Notes: generated from the letters alone by a model not told the origin. A stretch of 64,000 bases of DNA from Hellea sp. (GCA_013002305.1 JABDKG010000040.1:124001-188000); one strand, 5' to 3'; numbered from the stretch's first letter, positions 46,045 to 55,436 are shown. Translations and numbers: made by a program.

Positions 46045-47381
46045 GTTGGACCAGGCGTTCCGCTCGGCGCGGGGTCAATGATCACAAACCGTCCATTTTG
46101 AATTTGATAGACGGCTAGTCCTCTATCCGGACGTCCATCATAGGCCCAGCGCACCAATCCATCGACACCGAAAAATCCGGTTGGGTCTTCTGCGCGTTGG
46201 CGTCTGGTCTTGGCAGGACCGTCCGCGATCACCGCGCCAATTTTGACCGCGTCATAAGCCAGAGAGGCGAGGCGGCTCGGATCTTCGGCGAACTGTTGAT
46301 CATAAAGGGCGGCAAATCTTTGACGCGCATCTTGATCCGGGCCGGCGAAAATTCCGCCATTGATTGCAGGTTCGCGAACGACCTCTTCTTTGTGCCAAAG
46401 ACTAGTCCCGAGAAACTGAACTTTCTCAGGATCAATATCATAATAAGGAAGTAGCGGCGCAAGTGAGCGCAGCGGGACGCCGCCTTCCGGTAATATCACG
46501 GCTTCGAAATGCTGACGGTCGGTAGGCTGGGTAGTTTTCTCATGGGCGCGATAAGCATTGGCAAGATTTCGCGCTGGGCCTTGCATAACCGAAATATCAT
46601 TTCCGTCATAAGTTTCGCTGGCCCGTAATTCTCCAGCATTTTCTCTTACCGATGCGGTGTAAGCGGACATCACCCGGCGACCATATTCACTTTGCGGTCC
46701 GATATAGGCAAATCTCTGGACGCCAGTAGATGCAGCATAATCGACAATGCGTTTAACCTCGGCCTCCGGCGGGAAGCTTAAAAGATACGTCCCATTTCCA
46801 GCGACAGTTTGGTCCGTGGAAAAAGCGATAACCGGGACATCATTTTTACGAGCTTTGCGCGACGCGCCGCTTACAGACCGAGACAGGACAGGGCCTAAAA
46901 TGACATCAACTCCGGATTTTAGCGCTGCGTCGGTTGCAGAAGCAGCTCCGGTTTCAGTTCCGCCTGTATCGAGCGCTATCAGGACAACATCGGCGTCGTC
47001 ACGGTTAAAGACTGCGAGCTCGGCTGCCTTAAGCATAGAGGCGGCTTCGGCACGAAGGCGTGATGAGCCGGATGAGAAAGGCAGAAGAATAGCCATTCGT
47101 TTAATATCCCGGCCCGCCATGTGCGGCGGCGTAAGGCCATCGCGTCGCATAACCTGTTCAACCACGGTAGTTTCAGGCTGTTTAATTTCAGGAGCTTTAG
47201 TCTCGGTTTTAGGCGCCTGAGGAATTGGCTGCTGGGTCTGGGGCACCGGCCGATTAACGACTGGGCCTTGCTGCGGCGGAGTCGTCGTTGTCGTGCAGGC
47301 GCTCACAGCGACAATAGCAACAGTTAATGTTAGCCATTTAAGCTTCGTGCTGGACTGTTCAAACCGGGTTTTCCCTGTCAT
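46041..47381 (-). CDS. Penicillin-binding protein activator LpoA-like lipoprotein
   Basis: A 446-residue envelope protein. The N-terminus is a lipoprotein signal with VSAC, followed by a Thr/Pro/Gln-rich spacer (about 30-75). The remainder is a type I periplasmic-binding fold (Peripla_BP_6) with KRMAILLPFSSGS, then DVILGPVLSRSVSGAS and SEYGRRVMSAYT. This matches the LpoA/PBP activator family found in alphaproteobacteria, usually near rsmI. The N-terminal TPR domain of E. coli LpoA is absent. Role in activating PBP1-type synthases is by family only. It is divergent from rsmI. Confidence 0.85.
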   Translation of the reverse strand: MTGKTRFEQSSTKLKWLTLTVAIVAVSACTTTTTPPQQGPVVNRPVPQTQQPIPQAPKTETKAPEIKQPETTVVEQVMRRDGLTPPHMAGRDIKRMAILLPFSSGSSRLRAEAASMLKAAELAVFNRDDADVVLIALDTGGTETGAASATDAALKSGVDVILGPVLSRSVSGASRKARKNDVPVIAFSTDQTVAGNGTYLLSFPPEAEVKRIVDYAASTGVQRFAYIGPQSEYGRRVMSAYTASVRENAGELRASETYDGNDISVMQGPARNLANAYRAHEKTTQPTDRQHFEAVILPEGGVPLRSLAPLLPYYDIDPEKVQFLGTSLWHKEEVVREPAINGGIFAGPDQDARQRFAALYDQQFAEDPSRLASLAYDAVKIGAVIADGPAKTRRQRAEDPTGFFGVDGLVRWAYDGRPDRGLAVYQIQNGRFVIIDPAPSGTPGPT

Positions 47382-47411
47382 AAAGTGATCCTGTAACTAT
47401 CCGTTTTAACT

Positions 47412-48281
47412 ATGTCTTCTATCGACCTTATAAGCCCCAAAGAAACCGCGCAATCCCAATTATCACCCGGATTGTATATCGTCGCGACTCCGATCGGGAA
47501 TTTGCGCGATATAACCCTGCGGGCGCTGGAAGTTTTGCATGGCGCCGACCGAATATTGGCCGAAGATACAAGGCAAAGCCTGAAACTGCTTCAAAACTAT
47601 AAGATCGAGACGCCTTTAACGGCCTATCATGACCATAATGTGGCAAAAATGTTGCCCAAAGTGATGGAATGGCTGGATCAGGATTTGGTTGTTGCCCAAA
47701 TCAGTGATGCTGGTACGCCGCTCGTTTCCGATCCCGGATACAAGCTTGTTCGCGCTGCAATAGATAAGGGTCACAAGGTTGTGCCTCTGCCTGGCGCCTC
47801 GGCGTCTTTGGCAGCCCTCGTAGCAGCAGGACTGCCAAGTGACCGTTTCTTGTTTGCCGGATTTCTGGCCAATAAAACCAAGGCACGGCAGGCGGCACTG
47901 TCTGAATTGAAACCCGTAAAGTCGACTTTGATCTTTTTCGAAAGCCCTAAAAGAGTCGAAAAAAGCCTTGTTGATATTCTCGCCATATTGGGTAATCGAC
48001 CGGCGGTTCTGGCGCGCGAGCTTACCAAAAAGTTTGAAGAGGTGCGGCGCGGAAATGTCGAAGAATTAATTGAACAATGCCGGAATGATCCGCCGCGCGG
48101 CGAAATTGTTCTTGTAATCGGGCCGCCAGAGGGCGGGGAAAAATGGGACGAGGATGTCCTCGACAAAGCATTGGTGGACTTACTCCCGGATGTCGGCGCA
48201 AAACGGGCCAGTGCCGAACTGGCTGAAATATCGGGCTGGTCAAAGCGCGATATATATCAACGGGCTCTGACTTTAAAATGA
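47412..48281 (+). CDS. rsmI: 16S rRNA (cytidine-1402-2'-O)-methyltransferase
   Basis: RsmI methylates the ribose of C1402 in the decoding centre of 16S rRNA. The 289-residue protein is a tetrapyrrole methylase-type fold: GLYIVATPIGNLRDITLRAL at the start, DTRQSLKLL, QISDAGTPLVSDPGYKLV and PGASASLAALVAAGLP follow the family. It overlaps yraN by 4 bp and is divergent from the LpoA-like gene, the standard lpoA/rsmI/yraN arrangement. Confidence 0.95.
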   Translation: MSSIDLISPKETAQSQLSPGLYIVATPIGNLRDITLRALEVLHGADRILAEDTRQSLKLLQNYKIETPLTAYHDHNVAKMLPKVMEWLDQDLVVAQISDAGTPLVSDPGYKLVRAAIDKGHKVVPLPGASASLAALVAAGLPSDRFLFAGFLANKTKARQAALSELKPVKSTLIFFESPKRVEKSLVDILAILGNRPAVLARELTKKFEEVRRGNVEELIEQCRNDPPRGEIVLVIGPPEGGEKWDEDVLDKALVDLLPDVGAKRASAELAEISGWSKRDIYQRALTLK

Positions 48282-48637
48282 ATGAGCGTTTGAAGCGCGA
48301 AAAACTCGGTCGCCGCGCCGAAACATTGGCCGCGTTTTATCTACGCCTGAAAGGCTACACAATTGTCGCGCGCCGATTTAAAACGCCGTCGGGCGAAATA
48401 GATATTATCGCCGCGCGGCGCGATCTCGTGATCATGATCGAAGTAAAAGCGCGTGAACATTTGCAAATTGCGCGAGAGTCAATTTCGATGAAATCGCGCA
48501 AACGCGTAGAAACGGCAGCACGACAATTTTTATCCCGGCAAGCCCGATATCAAAATTACGGGATAAGGTTTGATGCGATTTTTGTGATTAAAGGTCGTAA
48601 AATTGTGCACGAGAAAGATTTCTGGCGCACGAACTAA
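48278..48637 (+). CDS. yraN: YraN family (UPF0102) endonuclease-like protein
   Basis: A 119-residue protein with the UPF0102 pattern: RRAETLAAFYLRLKGYTIVARRFKTPSGEIDIIAARRDLVIMIEVK. The spacing of GEIDIIA and EVK is that of the restriction-endonuclease-like (PD-ExK) fold. Function unknown. The 4-bp overlap with rsmI suggests coupled translation. Confidence 0.9.
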   Translation: MNERLKREKLGRRAETLAAFYLRLKGYTIVARRFKTPSGEIDIIAARRDLVIMIEVKAREHLQIARESISMKSRKRVETAARQFLSRQARYQNYGIRFDAIFVIKGRKIVHEKDFWRTN

Positions 48638-48706
48638 AGCATGAGGTCACGCAACTGTTATGAGGACTTGATCGAGGATCTGGGCGCATTCATCTATAAA
48701 AGACAC

Positions 48707-49366
48707 ATGAAAATAGTTCAAATTTCCGTGGCGGCGCTGGCATTTTCTATTCTTTGTCGTGAGGCGGATGCCGGCGAAACGCCGAAAGCCATTATCGAGC
48801 TGTTTACTTCGCAAGGCTGTTCTTCCTGTCCGCCGGCGAATGAATTTGTCGGCGAATTGGCGGACGACCCTGATAAACTCGTTTTGTCTTATGGCGTGAC
48901 CTATTGGGATTTTCTCGGCTGGGAAGATACATTCGCCGATCCGAAATTTACAGATCGCCAACGGCTTTATGGCGAGACGTTGGATATGGGTTATGTGTAC
49001 ACGCCGCAAATTGTTTTAAACGGCCGCCATCACAATTCCCGCTATACTATAGGGGATATCGAAAAAGCGCGGTTTACCCCGACCGCCATTAACTTGGACC
49101 TGTCGCAGAAAGACGGGCAATTGTTTTTAATCGGTGCGGATGATGGGGCCCTGATTGTGAGTTTTAAACCGGGCTGGCACTCAATCGATGTTAAGCGCGG
49201 TGAAAATCACGGCCGCAAACTGCGGGTTTCAAATGTGGTTACGGATGTGCAGAGCGCCGAAAATGGCAAAACGCCGATTTTAGTCAAGCAAGGTTTGGCC
49301 TACGCGGCGCTGGTTCACGACCCGGATTCAAATCAAATCATTGCTGCGAGCGTACTTCGGCCATAG
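48707..49366 (+). CDS. Secreted DUF1223 protein
   Basis: About 219 residues from the ATG at 48707. A signal segment (VAALAFSILCREADAG) is followed by the DUF1223 core ELFTSQGCSSCPPANEFVGEL, a thioredoxin-like fold with CxxC, and a VLNGRHHNSRY segment. It may act as an oxidoreductase in the envelope; no role is known. The frame extends back to 48641, just after yraN, but the shorter form fits the signal peptide. The 3' end overlaps the convergent ubiG gene by 34 bp. Confidence 0.78.
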   Translation: MKIVQISVAALAFSILCREADAGETPKAIIELFTSQGCSSCPPANEFVGELADDPDKLVLSYGVTYWDFLGWEDTFADPKFTDRQRLYGETLDMGYVYTPQIVLNGRHHNSRYTIGDIEKARFTPTAINLDLSQKDGQLFLIGADDGALIVSFKPGWHSIDVKRGENHGRKLRVSNVVTDVQSAENGKTPILVKQGLAYAALVHDPDSNQIIAASVLRP

Positions 49367-50130
49367 GCTCGGCGCGCCACGGTGACATAATTAATCGATA
49401 AATCCTCAGAATAAGACCAACGTTCGGTCAGAGGGTTTAAGCTCATACCGACAGAGGGTTCTGGCGAAAGCCCGGCATCTTTTATCCATTGGTGAAGGTC
49501 TTTCGGTTTTACCAATTTCTCAAATTGATGGGTGCCGCGCGGCAGCCATCGAAGAACATATTCCGCACCGACTATGGCAAAGGCAAATGCTTTGAAAGTT
49601 TGGTTGATAGTTGAGCAAATCATTAATCCGCCTTCTCGCACCATTGCACCGCAATCTTTTATAAAGTCGGGAGGATTAGCGACATGCTCGATCACTTCCA
49701 TATTCAGCACAGCGTCAAAAGCTTGTTCGCCGCTCGAGACTAATTGCTCGATCGTTCCGTGACGATAGTCGATGTCAAGACCCATTTGCTGTGCATGGGT
49801 TTTAGCGGTTTTGAGATTGTTCTTAAGCGCGTCGACTCCGGTCAGCTTAGCGCCAAGCCGCGTCAAAGGTTCGCACAATAGTCCACCGCCGCATCCAATA
49901 TCAAGAATTCTCAGCCCTGTTAATGGGAGGTCTTTGTCAGGATCCCGGGAAAAATGCTCGCAAAGTGTTTGCTTGATAAAGTCAATTCTAAATACATTCA
50001 TAATATGAAGCGGCTTGAATTTACCGCTAGGATTCCACCAATCGGCGGCCATACGGGCAAAGCTTTCCATTTCTTTCGGATCGACCGAAACTGATGAAAT
50101 ATGATCAGGGACTGTTTTTGTATGGGCCAT
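49333..50130 (-). CDS. ubiG: Ubiquinone biosynthesis O-methyltransferase
   Basis: UbiG methylates both hydroxyl groups in the ubiquinone ring pathway. The 265-residue protein has the Class I motif LRILDIGCGGGLLCEPL and VDALKNNLKTAKTHA, with KLTGVD before it. A conserved FARMAADWWNPSGKFKPLH near the start is the family signature. The frame extends to 50220, but the ATG at 50128-50130 begins the conserved region. It is divergent from lysC; this pairing is usual in alphaproteobacteria. Confidence 0.93.
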   Translation of the reverse strand: MAHTKTVPDHISSVSVDPKEMESFARMAADWWNPSGKFKPLHIMNVFRIDFIKQTLCEHFSRDPDKDLPLTGLRILDIGCGGGLLCEPLTRLGAKLTGVDALKNNLKTAKTHAQQMGLDIDYRHGTIEQLVSSGEQAFDAVLNMEVIEHVANPPDFIKDCGAMVREGGLMICSTINQTFKAFAFAIVGAEYVLRWLPRGTHQFEKLVKPKDLHQWIKDAGLSPEPSVGMSLNPLTERWSYSEDLSINYVTVARRAYGRSTLAAMI

Positions 50131-50232
50131 AGGATTTTTTCTTATTTTCAGAAGGACTTTAGCGTTCAGAATATGTTTGTAAAAGCCGCAAGTGGCGCGT
50201 AAAAGCGCCGCGTTTAACAAGACAGGTGGAAG

Positions 50233-51498
50233 ATGGCGCGTATCGTCATGAAATTTGGGGGAACATCAGTTGCGGATCTTGAACGGATTCGCCGTGTTGC
50301 CGACCTCGTGGCAAGTGAAGCCGGCGACGGGAATGAAGTCGCTGTCGTTGTCTCGGCAATGAGCGGAGAAACCAATCGTCTTGTGGCGCTGGTCGATGCA
50401 CTTGATTCTGATAAAATTGCGGAACAAACTAACTCCCTTGGCGGCGCTATCGACGATGAATATGACGCTATTGTCGCTTCGGGCGAGCAGGTTACATCCG
50501 GTCTTCTGGCAATTGCACTTCGGCGCCGCGGCGTTAAAGCTAGGTCTTGGCTTGGGTGGCAAATTCCGCTGCGAACCGATAGCGCCCACAGTAAAGCCCG
50601 TATTGAATCGATCGACGATGATCAGCTCGACCCATCTATGAAGGCAGGTAATGTCGCGGTCGTCGCCGGGTTTCAGGGAATGGCGAAAAGCGGCCGTATC
50701 TCGACATTGGGCCGGGGTGGTTCCGATACGTCGGCCGTGGCATTAGCGGTGGCTCTGAAAGCAGATCGCTGCGATATTTATACGGATGTCGACGGCATTT
50801 ATACGACTGATCCGCGCATTGTCCCAGAAGCAAGACGGCTCAACCGTATTGCCTTTGAGGAGATGTTGGAACTGGCCTCATTGGGTGCCAAAGTTTTGCA
50901 GGTTCGCTCTGTGGAGCTTGCGATGAACAATAATTTGCCCATAAGGGTTCTAACCAGTTTTGTCGAAAACGGGGCCGCAAACCCCGGCACACTGGTTTGT
51001 CATGAGGATGAGAACATGGAAGAAAGAGTTGTTAGCGGCGTTGCCTATTCCCGCGATGAGGCGCAGATCACGATCTTGCGTTTGCAAGACAAGCCGGGGA
51101 TGGTAGCCAAAGTTTGCAAGGTCATGTCGGACGCCAATATAATTGTCGATATGATTGTTCAATCAATCTCGCGATCAGACAATGCCGCTAATTTGACATT
51201 TACGGTTGGAAAACGTGATCTTGATAAAGCACAAGCCGCGCTTGAAGCCGCTAAGACCGAAATTGGTTTTGAAGGCATTAAATCTGATCCCAACGTGACA
51301 AAAGTATCGATCGTGGGTATCGGCATGCGTTCCCATACGGGTGTTGCGCAGACCATGTTTGAAGCTTTGGCGGAGCGCAATATAAATGTAGAGGTAATCG
51401 CAACATCTGAGATCAAAATTTCAGTCTTGATCAATGCAGAATATACGGAGCTTGCCGTTCGGGCCTTGCATAGCGCTTTCAATCTCGCGGTAGCATAA
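50233..51498 (+). CDS. lysC: Aspartate kinase
   Basis: LysC phosphorylates aspartate, the first step to lysine, threonine and methionine. The 421-residue protein has KFGGTSVADLERI at the start, the catalytic region RGGSDTSAVALAVAL, and two C-terminal ACT domains (about 265-420) with the motif SRSDNAANLTFTV. The ACT domains imply feedback control by lysine and/or threonine. In Caulobacter the next gene is ptsP, whereas here three other genes intervene. No riboswitch is visible upstream. Confidence 0.94.
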   Translation: MARIVMKFGGTSVADLERIRRVADLVASEAGDGNEVAVVVSAMSGETNRLVALVDALDSDKIAEQTNSLGGAIDDEYDAIVASGEQVTSGLLAIALRRRGVKARSWLGWQIPLRTDSAHSKARIESIDDDQLDPSMKAGNVAVVAGFQGMAKSGRISTLGRGGSDTSAVALAVALKADRCDIYTDVDGIYTTDPRIVPEARRLNRIAFEEMLELASLGAKVLQVRSVELAMNNNLPIRVLTSFVENGAANPGTLVCHEDENMEERVVSGVAYSRDEAQITILRLQDKPGMVAKVCKVMSDANIIVDMIVQSISRSDNAANLTFTVGKRDLDKAQAALEAAKTEIGFEGIKSDPNVTKVSIVGIGMRSHTGVAQTMFEALAERNINVEVIATSEIKISVLINAEYTELAVRALHSAFNLAVA

Positions 51499-51513
51499 CT
51501 TGGTCAGTTTATC

Positions 51514-53610
51514 ATGAAAAAATTTGAAACACTATTCCTGCATGTGGGGCTAGAGAAAACGGGGACGACCTCGATACAGCGCGCACTTGACGTTCATCGC
51601 GATGAGTTTGAGAAGCTCGGTTATTATTACCCTCAAGCTTTCGCGGTTGGACGCAACACACTGCTTGCCGCTATGTTTCATCCTAATCCAAACAAGAAAC
51701 CTAACTTCAAATTAGCGATCGAAAAACGAGGCGGTACTCAAGAGGCTCATATCGCCCATATGCAGGCTCTGCTCGAATCCGAATTTCAACGAACTCAAGC
51801 CACAAATTTAGTGTTATCGAGCGAGTTCATTGCGGCGCAGTGCGATATTGGCGCGTTAAAATCTTTTTGCGATCAACTGGCTGAGAAAACCAAGGTGGTT
51901 CTATATCTGCGTGAACAGGGATCTTTAATTTTAAGTTTGCACTCAACGCGCGTCAAAGGCGGCGGAGCCGAATTTGGAACACTCGGACACATTGAGAATG
52001 AAGTGTTGCCTAGTTTCCTAGACTTCAAAGATATTATTTCGAGGCTCGAGAAACATTATGACAGGTCGGACATAGAGGTTCGTTTGTTTGACCGTCGCGA
52101 ACTGGTCAATGGAGATGCTATTGATGATTTTGTATCGGTCATTGGAGTGCAGGCGGAAAAGGGAGAGTTTTGGATTGATCGCCTTAACGAGTCATTGAGT
52201 CATACCGGGATCGAGCTTCTTAAAGAGGTCAATAATTATATGCCGCCAATCATTGAGAGCGAACGAAATCGCGGCCGGCTCTTACTAATTGATGATATGG
52301 TTGAACTCGATGGAAGCGGTGATTTCGGCAAATATACGCTTAGTGAAAATCAGGTCGCAACAATTGGTAAGCTAACCAAATCAACTAATGAATGGGTTCG
52401 AAAGAATTATTTTAAAGACCGACCAAATCTGTTTGATACTACCGGTAGAACTGGAAAAGGCGAAATAACACCCGAGCAGACGATTGATTATTCTGCGCGG
52501 CTTCTGGCCAGAGCTTATGAAAGGATTTGGGCCCTTGAGCGCGCTGCCAAGCGGCAAGGTTTAAAAATTGGCACAGATTTATTGCCGTTCAAATCTCAGT
52601 CCAAAGTCGTGACCCCCGCTCCACGTTCTGGTTCGCACACAACATCTCATAGCAATATAAATCGGGTCATCATTCACATTGGGCGGCATAAATCGGGCAC
52701 GTCCACAGTTCAGCATTTCTTCAAAGACAACCGCGAGTTTTATGACAAAGCCGGAATCCTTTTTCCGCTAAGCGGGACAAACAAAACGACGGTCGCTCAC
52801 CATGACATAGCCATGCTATGCAATCAATCGGTCCGAGAAAACAGCAAACTTCTAGAGCTCTCGCAAGGCGTTTCCGATGAAGTTAAAGATCACCATAATA
52901 CGATCCTGATTTCAAGTGAAGCCTTTCAGAATTTGACGAAGAAAAAACCGCTGCGCCAATTCCTGGCACCGTTCTCCAGCGCCGAGATTGAGGTTGTTTG
53001 TTATGTTCGCGAATTTGCTGATTATATGGTGTCGTCATTTCGTCAGGCCGTTCAAAATCAAATCCGTTTTCAGACATTTGGTGAGTTTTCACGCCATCAA
53101 TATCAGGTCAAATTGTTTCTGAGCCTATGGAGCGACATCGGAAATTTAAAGCTAAGGTGGTTCCATCCCCAGCTATTGAAAAATAGCGATGTCGTGGACG
53201 ATTTTCTGGAGCAGAACGGACTTCCAGACCCCAATCTACGCGAAAAACCCACGAAGAACCCTTCAATTGGCGGAAATTTATTGTGGCTGAAACTGGCGGC
53301 CAACAAGGCCTTAATTCCTTTCCCGGGCTATTCCGATATGGCCCGACTAGCTCAGCATCGAGTGGAATTTCGAGAGCCATTTTACATTCCGGAAAAACGG
53401 ATTGCGAGTCTGCGCGCAAGTACAAAGTATAACAAGATTTTCGAAAAAAAACTGGGACCAGTTCCTTATGAAACTTGGGAGCATAATGATAGTTTGCCGA
53501 ATGATTCGCGATTGGCCGAAGATTTAAAGTTTCTGGAAGACAGTTTTCCAAAGATAGATTTTAGATCTTTGCTGGCTTATCAAAAAGAAGGGCGCGGCTG
53601 GTTCGTTTAG
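51514..53610 (+). CDS. Tandem double-sulfotransferase-like protein
   Basis: A 698-residue protein made of two sulfotransferase-like modules. Module 1 (about 1-350) has FLHVGLEKTGTTSIQRAL, the 5'-phosphosulfate-binding loop of PAPS-dependent sulfotransferases, and VLYLREQGSLILSLHS with Arg and Ser spaced as in the 3'-phosphate loop. Module 2 (about 385-698) repeats both: IHIGRHKSGTSTVQHFF and VCYVREFADYMVSSFR. PAPS binding is well supported; the acceptor (glycan, lipid or small molecule) is unknown, and the two halves may be duplicated or act on different sites. It lies 15 bp after lysC with no obvious promoter between. Confidence 0.75.
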   Translation: MKKFETLFLHVGLEKTGTTSIQRALDVHRDEFEKLGYYYPQAFAVGRNTLLAAMFHPNPNKKPNFKLAIEKRGGTQEAHIAHMQALLESEFQRTQATNLVLSSEFIAAQCDIGALKSFCDQLAEKTKVVLYLREQGSLILSLHSTRVKGGGAEFGTLGHIENEVLPSFLDFKDIISRLEKHYDRSDIEVRLFDRRELVNGDAIDDFVSVIGVQAEKGEFWIDRLNESLSHTGIELLKEVNNYMPPIIESERNRGRLLLIDDMVELDGSGDFGKYTLSENQVATIGKLTKSTNEWVRKNYFKDRPNLFDTTGRTGKGEITPEQTIDYSARLLARAYERIWALERAAKRQGLKIGTDLLPFKSQSKVVTPAPRSGSHTTSHSNINRVIIHIGRHKSGTSTVQHFFKDNREFYDKAGILFPLSGTNKTTVAHHDIAMLCNQSVRENSKLLELSQGVSDEVKDHHNTILISSEAFQNLTKKKPLRQFLAPFSSAEIEVVCYVREFADYMVSSFRQAVQNQIRFQTFGEFSRHQYQVKLFLSLWSDIGNLKLRWFHPQLLKNSDVVDDFLEQNGLPDPNLREKPTKNPSIGGNLLWLKLAANKALIPFPGYSDMARLAQHRVEFREPFYIPEKRIASLRASTKYNKIFEKKLGPVPYETWEHNDSLPNDSRLAEDLKFLEDSFPKIDFRSLLAYQKEGRGWFV

Positions 53611-53650
53611 ATCGCTGGGAACTCCAATATTAAGGGTGCAATAATTTGTT

Positions 53651-54409
53651 ATGGGTGCAATAGAATTAACAAAACGCGATCAACTGCCGCATGCGAGTGA
53701 ATTTGAGGGTCGGACTTTCATTATCCACAGCATGCCGCGTGCGGCCAGCACATCTTTTCGGGTCTGGTTCAATCAACAAAACGATATTGTCAGCCACGGC
53801 GAGATATTCGGCCCCAATAAAGTGCTCTCTACCAGCCATAAGCAGAAAACAAAATTCTCCCCGATTCGGCGAAACCGAAATCCGAGAAAATTTTTAAAAA
53901 CCTATTTTTGTGATCATGATGTCCAATATGCGGGCTTCAAAGCATTAAGCTCACACCTTATTGACCGCCAAAACCTTCCAGCACTGCGCTGGTTTTTCGA
54001 CACCAAGCCAAAAGTCATTCAGCTTTATCGCAAGGACCTCGTGGCGCGGTACAAATCAACTCTTTATCACCGTTTACGACATGGAACTATCAGTCAGGAA
54101 CTAATCCTGAATTTTCGAACAGAGGACGTTGAGATCGATTGTTTGGTCACTCAGGAGCAATGGCGTATGGCGCATAAATACTGGATTGATGGACTAGATG
54201 TGGTCAGATTAAATATCAAGGAAATCGGCGCAGACACGCCCCCTCAAGTCGAAGCGTTGATGGGAATTAAGTTTGACGGCGAGCTTGGCCACAATAATGC
54301 CGAGGCGTCCAAGAAGGCCCAAACGGCAAATCACAAGGCGGTTAAACATTTGGAAAAAATTTGCGAAGCAGCTTCTCTGGATCAGTATAGAGATGTCAAT
54401 TTCGATTGA
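53651..54409 (+). CDS. Stf0-like sulfotransferase family protein
   Basis: A 252-residue protein. IIHSMPRAASTSFRVWFNQ has the P-R-x-x-S-T-S loop of Stf0-type trehalose/glycan sulfotransferases and DUF-like relatives. A FDTKPKVIQLYRKDLVARYKS segment, with Arg and Ser, matches the 3'-phosphate loop. The C-terminal part (about 160-240) is helical. Acceptor unknown. It lies 40 bp after the double sulfotransferase gene on the same strand, so both probably serve one pathway. Confidence 0.68.
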   Translation: MGAIELTKRDQLPHASEFEGRTFIIHSMPRAASTSFRVWFNQQNDIVSHGEIFGPNKVLSTSHKQKTKFSPIRRNRNPRKFLKTYFCDHDVQYAGFKALSSHLIDRQNLPALRWFFDTKPKVIQLYRKDLVARYKSTLYHRLRHGTISQELILNFRTEDVEIDCLVTQEQWRMAHKYWIDGLDVVRLNIKEIGADTPPQVEALMGIKFDGELGHNNAEASKKAQTANHKAVKHLEKICEAASLDQYRDVNFD

Positions 54410-54488
54410 TGACGTAGTTTGGACGATCTTGGCTGGACAAAGACAGGCCGGTTAGGGTAGTTGGCGCCAACTTATAAGGGATAGTAAC

Positions 54489-55436
54489 ATGGCTGAACAA
54501 AATATAGATAAGCCTGGACGTCAGCGGGCAATCGCGGCTCGCAAAGCAGCGCGCGAAGCGGCCCAAGGCGTTGGAGTAAAATCAAAAGCCAAAAATGTAA
54601 AAGGCAAAAATTCAAACAAGCCTGGTCAGCCAGCGGCCAACAAAGCCGGCAACAACCAAGTTAATCCGGTCACGCGTGCTAAAAAGCCAGCCCCGAAAAT
54701 ACAGCGCGATAAATTTGCGCTCAAACTCAATACCAGCCGACCCAAGGCGCATTTGCTTGAACAATTGCGTAAGTATGAACCTTGGGGCCACCGGATCGAT
54801 TTTTCTAATGGTGTATCAACCATGGACGTTGGCCACAGGACCCCATTTTCCGAAAACCCAACGCAAAAAGCCCACTTGGCATTTTCCAATATTCCGACCG
54901 GAGATTTGAGAGGAAAACGCATCCTCGATATTGGCTGCAATTCGGGTTATAGTTCGATTTACGCAGCGACACAGTTTGGCATGCGTCCCACCGGAATTGA
55001 CGTCAATCCCCGCCATATTGAAGTGTCGACTATGCTGTCGAATATGGCCGACATTAAGGCGGAATTTAAGCTTGGCGATGCTGAGACCTATGTTGAAAGT
55101 GAGCAGTTCGATGTGGTTTTCCATTTCGGGACGCTTTACCACCTCCCAAACCCGCTTTTATCGCTGGCTTCGACCTATGAGAATCTAGTCCCGGGCGGCT
55201 GGGTTGCGGTTGAAACCCAGATTTATGAAGGGGCGGATAAGAACCAATGTTACTTTATGCATATGCATAATAATGATCATACAAATTTCTGGGCCCTAAG
55301 TCGCCATGTGATGCAGAATTATATGGAATTTATTGGCTTTCAGAATTTTAAAGAAATTTTGCGCGTGACGCCCAAGGCAATGGAAGTCGATGGTATGCAC
55401 CGAACCATTTCCATTGCGCAAAAAGCGCCAAACTGA
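54489..55436 (+). CDS. Class I SAM methyltransferase with basic low-complexity N-terminus
   Basis: A 315-residue protein. The methyltransferase motif I is RILDIGCNSGYSSIYAA, motif II region GMRPTGIDVNPRHIE, and FDVVFHFGTLYHLPNPL is motif IV, with YHL typical of small-molecule/lipid or CmoB-type enzymes. The first 75 residues are rich in Lys, Ala, Asn and Pro (AARKAAREAAQG, KSKAKNVKGK) and lack a fold, as if to bind nucleic acid or anionic polymer. It forms a cassette with the two sulfotransferase-like genes. Its substrate is unknown. Confidence 0.75.
   Translation: MAEQNIDKPGRQRAIAARKAAREAAQGVGVKSKAKNVKGKNSNKPGQPAANKAGNNQVNPVTRAKKPAPKIQRDKFALKLNTSRPKAHLLEQLRKYEPWGHRIDFSNGVSTMDVGHRTPFSENPTQKAHLAFSNIPTGDLRGKRILDIGCNSGYSSIYAATQFGMRPTGIDVNPRHIEVSTMLSNMADIKAEFKLGDAETYVESEQFDVVFHFGTLYHLPNPLLSLASTYENLVPGGWVAVETQIYEGADKNQCYFMHMHNNDHTNFWALSRHVMQNYMEFIGFQNFKEILRVTPKAMEVDGMHRTISIAQKAPN

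Noticed and set aside
51499-51513. Possible promoter between lysC and the sulfotransferase gene
   Set aside because: Only 15 bp, no promoter elements; cotranscription with lysC or a promoter inside lysC is more likely.
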